A stretch of 64,000 bases of DNA from positions 16,660,624 through 16,724,623 of the forward strand of contig NC_016134.3 of NCBI RefSeq assembly GCF_000005505.3, given 5' to 3'. Below are positions 57,935 to 64,000 of the stretch, in pieces. A program made the position numbers and the translations under genes. Positions within the stretch are counted from its first letter, which is position 1. Each line of letters starts with the position of its first letter. The DNA is from Brachypodium distachyon (lineage: Eukaryota > Streptophyta > Magnoliopsida > Poales > Poaceae). The notes beneath the pieces were generated by a model. It was not told the DNA's origin. It saw nothing but the letters and a program-made list of their open reading frames with translations, and ran no database searches.

Positions 57935-60650
57935 ATGCCGGCAGGAGTGTTCTCGGTGCCGGCGCAATCCGGCTCCGGCGTGGAGTTCGACGCCAAGATC
58001 ACGCCTATCGTAGTAACCTCCTGCGTCATGGCGGCCACCGGCGGGCTCATGTTCGGTTACGACATCGGCATCTCAGGTACCAGCTGTTTTAACCAAGATA
58101 AGAGTGGATTCCCTTTTTTTTTTTACTTTTTACCTCACTTAATAGGATTTTTTACAAATTTTTACTCCATTTGAACAAAAATTTGTGGCACAAATTAGCC
58201 CATCCAGCGCTTCTCCATTTTTTCCCAAACGAAGATGAATTGACTTACTCTGAACATAACCATGTTAAAACATATTATGACGGTTAATCGATGGTGGATC
58301 ATTTCTTGAGGCGGGGTGTCATCCATGGACGATTTCCTGCGACAGTTCTTCCCGACGGTGCTGCGGAAGAAGCACGAGAACCGCGGGAGCAACTACTGCA
58401 AGTACAACGATCACGGCCTGCAGCTCTTCACCTCCTCGCTCTATCTCGCCGGCCTCGCCTCCACCTTCGTCGCGTCCTACACCACCCGCCGGCTCGGACG
58501 CCGGGCCACCATGCTCGTAGCCGGTGTCTTGTTTATCGTCGGCGTTATCTTCAACGGTGCCGCACGGAACCTCGGCACGCTCATCCTCGGCAGGATCCTG
58601 CTCGGCTGTGGAGTTGGCTTTGCGAACCAGGTCAGAGATTTCGGACTTCAGATTATCCGTATTTTCTTAGTTCAAATTGGCAATTACTCCGTACTTTACT
58701 CCTCGCTGCGTGACATTTCAACCTTTTTGGGTAAACGAATTTTATACTAGGCTCTCTCCGATCCATGGAGTTTTTTCAAAATGAGCAAATCAACACTGAA
58801 AAAAAAGTCGATTTCACCGAGCAAATGCGATACTTATAATATATATGTGAGCGTCCGCATCCACTCGTATGGCCGTACGGGAGCCTCAACCGTGACAGTT
58901 CTGAAACGGTCATGGAGAACTATCCGTGATAATCTTGTACCCTCGGAGACATCTTAATTAAGTTTTTTTTTAGAAAACATCTTAGTCAAGTTTGCGTCGC
59001 TAGAACGAGGATGATAACGATGATGGACATTTTGCACTCATGTTCCATGATGTAGTAATCGGTTTGGGTGTGTTGTAGTCTCATTTTCCTTTTTCCTAAT
59101 TGATTGAACAACTTTCTCCATCTTGATGGAGTAATAGGTTAGGTAACTTTTTACATGCTTCGGATTAAAAAAACTAAATGATGAAATGTGCAGGCGGTTC
59201 CTCTGTTTCTTTCGGAGATCGCGCCGACTAGAATCCGCGGTGGCCTAAGCATCCTATTCCAGCTAAACATTACCTTCGGTATCTTATTCGCCAGCCTCGT
59301 CAACTACAGCACCAGCAAGTAGGTCATACATGTTTCTTTCTTTTGTACTTCAACATTTCGGATCAAATAATACAGCACTTAGTACTCCTTTTTATAAAAG
59401 ATATTTTATCGTTGTTAATTTTAAGTCAAACTAATTTTGATAAAGTTTACAGAAATATGTATCATCATCTACAACTCAAATTAGTTTTACAAAATTCATG
59501 ATATATATCTTTATAATATACTTATTTGATATTTAAATATTTTTTATATTATAGATATTATTAAAAAGTTGACTTAAAACAAATCTATAATCTATAGATT
59601 TGTTTTAAGTCAATTATAATCTATAGTTGGAAACAAAGATAGCAGTAATTATGGAAGTATTGTACAACCTGGTGCAGGATCCACCCATGGGGATGGCGGC
59701 TTTCGCTGTCTCTCGGCGGCATTCCAGCAGTGGTGCTCACCCTCGGCGCGCTCTTTGTGGTAGACACCCCCAACAGCCTTATCGAGCGTGGCCAGCTAGA
59801 GGAGGGCAAAGCCGTTCTCAAGAAGGTTCGCGGCACCAACAACGTGGAGCCAGAGTTTAACGAGATCGTAGAGGCAAGCCGCGTAGCCTGCAAAGTTAAG
59901 CACCCGTTCCGTAGCCTCCTACATCGTCACAATCGCCCCTTGATCGCCACCACGGTCCTCCTCCAGATGTTCCAGCAGCTGACGGGCATCAACGCCGTCA
60001 TGTTCTACGCACCAGTGCTCTTTGCCACGCTAGGGTTCAAGAACGATGCATCCTTATACTCGGCTGCGGTCACAGGGGCAGTGAACGTGTTGTCAACGCT
60101 CGTGTCGATATACACCGTAGACTGGGTGGGGCGGCGGATGCTCTTGCTGGACGCCGGCTTGCAGATGTTCCTGTCGCTAGCGGCCATGGCCGTGGTAATG
60201 AAGATCAAGGTTACAGACCGCTCCGACAACCTTGGCCATGATTGGGCCATCATGGTCGTCGTCATCATATGCAACTTCGTGTCCTCCTTCGCTTGGTCCT
60301 GGGGCCCTCTCGGCTGGCTCATCCCGAGCGAGACCTTCCCACTCGAGACACGCTCCGCAGGGCAGAGTGTCTGCGTCTGCGTCAACTTCCTCTCCAGCTT
60401 TCTCTTTGCGCAGGTCTTCCTCTCGATGCTCTGCCATCTCAATTGCTTCATATTTGTCTTCTTTTCCGCTTGGGTTATCATCATGTCCCTCTTCGTCCTC
60501 TTCTTCCTCCCCGAGACAACCAAGGTTCCCATCGAGGAGATGACCGAAAGAGTGTGGAAACAGCATTGGTTCTGGAAACGGTTTTTTATTGACGATGGCA
60601 ATAACCATGGGGTCAACACTACCACTGTTTATCAGAGCTCGCCATCATAA
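57935..60650 (+). CDS. Monosaccharide/H+ symporter, STP13-like
   Basis: STP proteins import hexoses with protons across the plasma membrane. Four exons: 57935-58076, 58311-58630, 59194-59318 and 59678-60650, giving 519 aa in one frame with GT/AG introns, the usual STP length. Motifs in order: GGLMFGYDIGISGG (about 36-49), CKYNDHGLQLFTSSLY, TTRRLGRR, GRILLGCGVGFANQ (141-154), SEIAPTRIRGG, PWGWRLSLSL, QQLTGINAVMFY (about 295-306), DWVGRRM, SWGPLGWLIPSE and PETTKVPIEEM near the C-terminus. Twelve membrane spans are expected for the MFS fold. The sequence is closest in my memory to grass STP13. WKQHWFWKRF is typical of that branch. Some usually conserved positions differ (CVCVNFLSSFLFAQVF), suggesting a paralogue. 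Confidence 0.95.
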
Positions 60651-61209
60651 TCGACGTCACTTGCATGAAAATAGTATTGCTGAACTAAGTGAGTTGGTCG
60701 TGTACTTAGGTAGTTCTTCGCTAGTTCTTCCTGGATGGATACAAATACTGATGTTAATAAGTGGTATTTCTATGGAAAGCCCAATGCGCCCTTCGTAATT
60801 CTTCTGTGTATATATACTACTTATTCAAAAAATTATTGTATGTAGGGGTTTCAAATGTGATTTTTAGAATGGTTGCAACTATAAGTTTCCTAGTTGCATG
60901 GGGTTGCAACTTGCAACTGTAATTTTTCCAAGAAAAAATATACTTAGATGATGGTTGATATATGTGGCATTTGTAAAAAAATCTCCAAAATCTTTTATTA
61001 TGAAAGATTCGGTTTCTTGTTTTATGCTTTTCACTAAAAAACACAATCTTCGTTGCTTCTACCCTTTTTTTTCCGCCTGAGCACATGACTGAAGAAAAAG
61101 GATGGAGGCCTAAACATAGCCCAGCTAGCCTCTACCAGTTAGGGGACGAAAGCCCAGTATATATAGCAAAAATTCAAAAATAACTTAATCAAAAGCCTAC
61201 TAAACAATA
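60651..61209. other. 3' flank of the sugar transporter
   Basis: Probable 3' UTR to about 60830 (AATAAGTGG near 60757), then AT-rich intergenic DNA without recognised content. Confidence 0.4.
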
Positions 61210-61321
61210 TTCCTCCGATTCTCAATTGTTGTCGAAATATTACATGCATATAGACGCTTTTTAAGAATAGATACATCTATATTTGGGCAAATTTGAGTCA
61301 AGAATTTAGAATCGGAGGAAG
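61210..61321. repeat. Stowaway MITE
   Basis: TTCCTCCGATTCT..AGAATCGGAGGAA ends, TA at 61208-61209 and 61322-61323, and the GTCGAAATATTACATG / TTTGGGCAAATTTGAGTC core shared with the other Thalos-like copies. Confidence 0.85.
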
Positions 61322-61619
61322 TAGAACACATGATTTCTCTTATAGCAGTCTATTTTTTCTCAGTCGACTGAGCCATAGATGGACCTTTTTTTCTTGCGCA
61401 AAAGAGAGATTATATTGATTACATAAGGGTTACATCAAAGTTATCCGCTAGCGGATTACACCCCAACCAACAAGCGGTACTTTGGCTTGACCTCATGTAG
61501 CTTGCCATCAATATGGGGTGAAATAGAGTTGTTATCAATTCACATAATTCACAGCTTGTCAACCTCGTTGCTTCAGGTGACAAGAGCTATCTTGCTTGTG
61601 CAGCCATTTGGAGGATTGT

Positions 61620-61775
61620 TTTCAGCTCATCCCTGAGATTGTCAAGTTCTCAATTGAACATTGTAATAGAGTGTCAAAACAGGTGGCTCATGAAGTGGCC
61701 CGTTTTTCTAGGTTATCCCTTCCTAGTTCTTGGGTAGGTAGTCCTCCTCCTATTAATTCCCCTCCTGGTCAATAA
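61620..61775 (+). pseudogene. RNase H-like C-terminal fragment
   Basis: One frame reads EHCNRVSKQVAHEVARFSRL followed by a Pro/Ser tail and stop, matching the last helix of LINE-type or RVT_3 RNase H domains (N..AHELARF). Upstream sequence (AIWRIVFSSSLR) is in another frame. It is only a remnant. Confidence 0.5.
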
Positions 61776-62604
61776 TGTAACTGTTGTCACCACAAATCAA
61801 TAAAGCAGGGGTCTCTTTGACAGTTCAAAGTACTTCAAATTTTTAAATCTTGTCTGTCTGATCATTGGAGCATAAAATCCCGAGCGAAGCATATTTTATA
61901 TCTTTACAACTTTATTGCAATATCCATCTCTGAAAAGACACCCCAACATCTTGCAACATATAGCCATACTTATATAGCCAAAAATGATATGTATGTAACA
62001 AATCCACATTCAGTGTAGGAAAGCATCTAGAAATTTATTGCAACACCTGCAGCATAAAAAACAAACGTGGCAACGACATAGTGTATGCAACAACGGCAAA
62101 AACAAATTATTTCTAGCATTAAAACAATCCCTCTTAAACCCAAAATCATCGCGGGTTACGGTCTTGCGTATGCAGCAAAAATACGCGTGCCTGTAGCTAG
62201 GCGCCATCCTCACCGGTTTTACCTCGGCAGTGATGAATCCGGCTTGCGGGAGCCCAGCCAAAGCCGGACCGAGCGATTTCAGATACATTCCCCTCAATTG
62301 TGGTGCCTTTTGAGAACTCAGTGGCATGAACTCGAACTTCAACACGAAGTTAACCATCCATGGCTTAAGATTGATGCATGAAGTCGAGGAAGAGAAGTAT
62401 GACGGTTGGGAGGATGGACGGTGGAGGAGAGAAACTTTATGGAGGAAGGAAATGAAGTTAGTGCTCGGTAGAGGGAGGGGCGAAGAGGGGCATCGAGAAG
62501 AGAATCGGTTGGCCGAAGAACGAAGCATGCCATAGACGAACGACAAGGAAACGAAGGAGGATGGAGATAACCGATCGACCAGTTCCTATCAGACAGCTCA
62601 TCAA
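61776..62604. other. Sequence before the LINE insertion, nothing firmly recognised
   Basis: A 178-codon minus-strand frame (62010-62546) has no domain I recognise and no splice context. I do not call it a gene. Confidence 0.35.
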
Positions 62605-62618
62605 GGGTCCAACGAGGC

Positions 62619-63982
62619 ATCGGAGTTCTTGTTAAGTCGGTCCTTTTGGCAATTCCGGTACACACGCTTCTGGCTATTGACACCCCCAAGTGGTTTGGCG
62701 ATGCCATTAATAAGAAGCAGCGGAGTTTTTTCTGGAAAGGTCGGTCGGATGCTCAACAGGGTCATTGTGCGGTGGCTTGGGACAAGGTTTGTCTCCTGAC
62801 CCGTCTGAGCGGGCTTGGCATGAAGGATGCCAATTTGGTGAGCACCGCACTTCAGCTTCGTTGGCCGTGGCTGCAGCGCTCCGAGGTCTCTAAGCCTTGG
62901 ACCTCCTTCCACATCCGTTTCAACCCACAAGTCCTCGCCCTCTTCCGCGAGGCTTGTTGCTCGGTTGTTGGAGATGGTCGCTCTACCCTCTTCTGGACGG
63001 ATAACTGGATTGATGGGAGATCAATCGAGTCTTTCGCACCGGTCGTCTTCGCTACCGTTGGTCGGAGGACCTGCCATCGACGTTTGGTAGTGGATGCTCT
63101 TGTGGGAAGTGCTTGGATTCATGATATTTCCGGGCCCCTCAACGCCCAAGGCATGGCCGAATTTCTTCAGCTCGCTGATACTTTGGTGACAATGGCTCTC
63201 GTCCCGGGCCAGGAGGATGTTCTTCGCTGGAGGTGGTCAACCTCTGGGGTCTACTTCGCCAAGTCGGCGTTCCTTCACTTCTTCGAGGATCGCCCGACCT
63301 TTCCTCCTTGGTCGCAGATTTGGCGATGTTCGGCTCCTTTGAAGTGCCGGATCTGAGTGTGGCTTGCTTGCGCCAATCGTTGATGGACTGCGGATCGTTT
63401 GGAATGCCGTCATCTCCCCTTCAACGCGCGATGCCCCCCGTGTGACCAAGCCCCAGAAACCATGGCTCATCTTCTCTTGGGCTATGTCTTCACAAAGTCG
63501 GTTCTCCACGAGGTGTTGGCCAAGGCAGGGGCTCTTTCTTGCCTCCCTCGCCCCTCTGAGGACCTTGCTTCGTGGCTTGCGGCCGGAGCCTGCGGGCTCC
63601 AAGGCAAGGTGAAGGCTGCCGGTCGCTTCTCACCCTCGCTCTTTGGCGGATTTGGAACCTTCGGAATGCTTGCATTTTCGAGGGGGCTACTCTGGTTGTC
63701 GCTCGGCTCATCGAGGACATCTTTGTGGAGGCGGATTTGTGGCGTGCCGCTGGTGCACGTGCTCTTGACTGCCTCCCTCTCCACGCTCGTCCCCCGGACT
63801 CTAGTTCTGTACCTCCCCTTGTGTAGCCCTTTTTCGTTTTCCTTTTCCTTTCTTCTTCTTTTGTTTCTCTTTTCTTTCTTTTTTTTTCTTTGTTGACCCG
63901 CTTGGGTTTTTCTTGTACTCGCGCTTCTTGCGCTTTCTCCTTAATAAAAATGACACGTTGCTTGGCGTGTTTGAGAAAAAAA
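62619..63982 (+). mobile_element. 5'-truncated L1-type LINE
   Basis: Insertion bounded by a 14-bp duplication, GGGTCCAACGAGGC (62605-62618) and GGGTCCGACGAGGC (63983-63996), one mismatch. The 3' end has AATAAA (63941-63946) and a short A-tail. Only the last 1.36 kb is present, typical of incomplete target-primed reverse transcription. Confidence 0.88.
62646..63826 (+). pseudogene. LINE ORF2 C-terminus (post-RT region and zf-RVT domain)
   Basis: The frame 62646-63356 reads PKWFGDAINKKQRSFFWKGR, GLGMKDANLVSTALQLRWPW, STLFWTDNWIDGRSIESFAP and SGVYFAKSAFLHFF, then a stop after LKCRI. The zf-RVT part continues in other frames with CPPCDQAPETMAHLLLGYVF (Cys/His residues kept), then LALWRIWNLRNACIFEGA, ending at TAG 63824-63826. 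At least two frameshifts. RT and endonuclease are absent. Confidence 0.85.
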
Positions 63983-64000
63983 GGGTCCGACGAGGCCACA

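Noticed and set aside
62010..62546. 178-codon minus-strand frame before the LINE
   Set aside because: No recognisable domain; Cys/Phe/Leu-rich composition suggests chance or repeat DNA.
1..64000. tRNA and rRNA genes
   Set aside because: I scanned for tRNA A/B boxes with cloverleaf arms and for 5S/18S/25S signatures and found none; only tRNA-primer-site sequences of LTR elements are present.

Overview
This is plant nuclear DNA, almost certainly from a grass and most likely a pooid. The signs are spliced genes with GT/AG introns and GC-rich first exons, several Stowaway MITEs of the Thalos type, and grass-type Ty3/gypsy, Ty1/copia, LINE, hAT, MULE and Harbinger-like elements. One Stowaway variant looks Brachypodium-like to me, but I cannot name the species from sequence alone. 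Three protein genes look intact: replication factor C subunit 1 (RFC1; 1-4276, minus, 3' end outside the window), a WVD2-like/TPX2 microtubule protein (10253-13795, minus, 9 exons, 468 aa) and an STP13-like monosaccharide/H+ symporter (57935-60650, plus, 4 exons, 519 aa). There is also a divergent U6 snRNA locus (41883-41976) with plant snRNA promoter spacing and a Pol III T-run.

Layout. 1-4.3 kb: RFC1 with a Stowaway MITE in an intron. 4.7-5.4 kb: a large palindrome just upstream of RFC1. 5.4-10 kb: intergenic DNA with repeat fragments and one Helitron-like end. 10.2-14.3 kb: the TPX2-family gene and its upstream region. 14.6-30.5 kb: a locally duplicated sequence, one copy of which received a 14.85-kb Tat-lineage Ty3/gypsy element (465-bp LTRs, TSD AGGAT). 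That element carries gag, protease, a deleted RT, RNase H and integrase on the plus strand and a long antisense ORF region downstream of pol. A 1.34-kb solo LTR is nested inside its RNase H region. 30.5-41.4 kb: MITEs, a MULE-like element with ~200-bp TIRs, a foldback element, hAT-like elements, a 316-bp tandem duplication and a 917-bp solo LTR. 41.8-42 kb: the U6 locus. 43-46.1 kb: a decayed minus-strand gene with tandemly repeated short exons and an RNase H-like C-terminus, broken by a Helitron-like insert and a frameshift. 46.1-57.4 kb: a nest of LTR elements, including a minus-strand copia element split by a 3.3-kb solo LTR and a 1.5-kb Harbinger-like element. 57.9-60.7 kb: the sugar transporter. 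61-64 kb: a MITE, an RNase H fragment and a 5'-truncated LINE with a 14-bp TSD.

The three genes act in unrelated processes (DNA replication clamp loading, microtubule organisation, apoplastic hexose uptake). There is no operon-like logic; most of the remaining sequence is transposon history. All exon coordinates were read by hand from splice consensus and reading-frame continuity. The three intact genes keep frame across all junctions.
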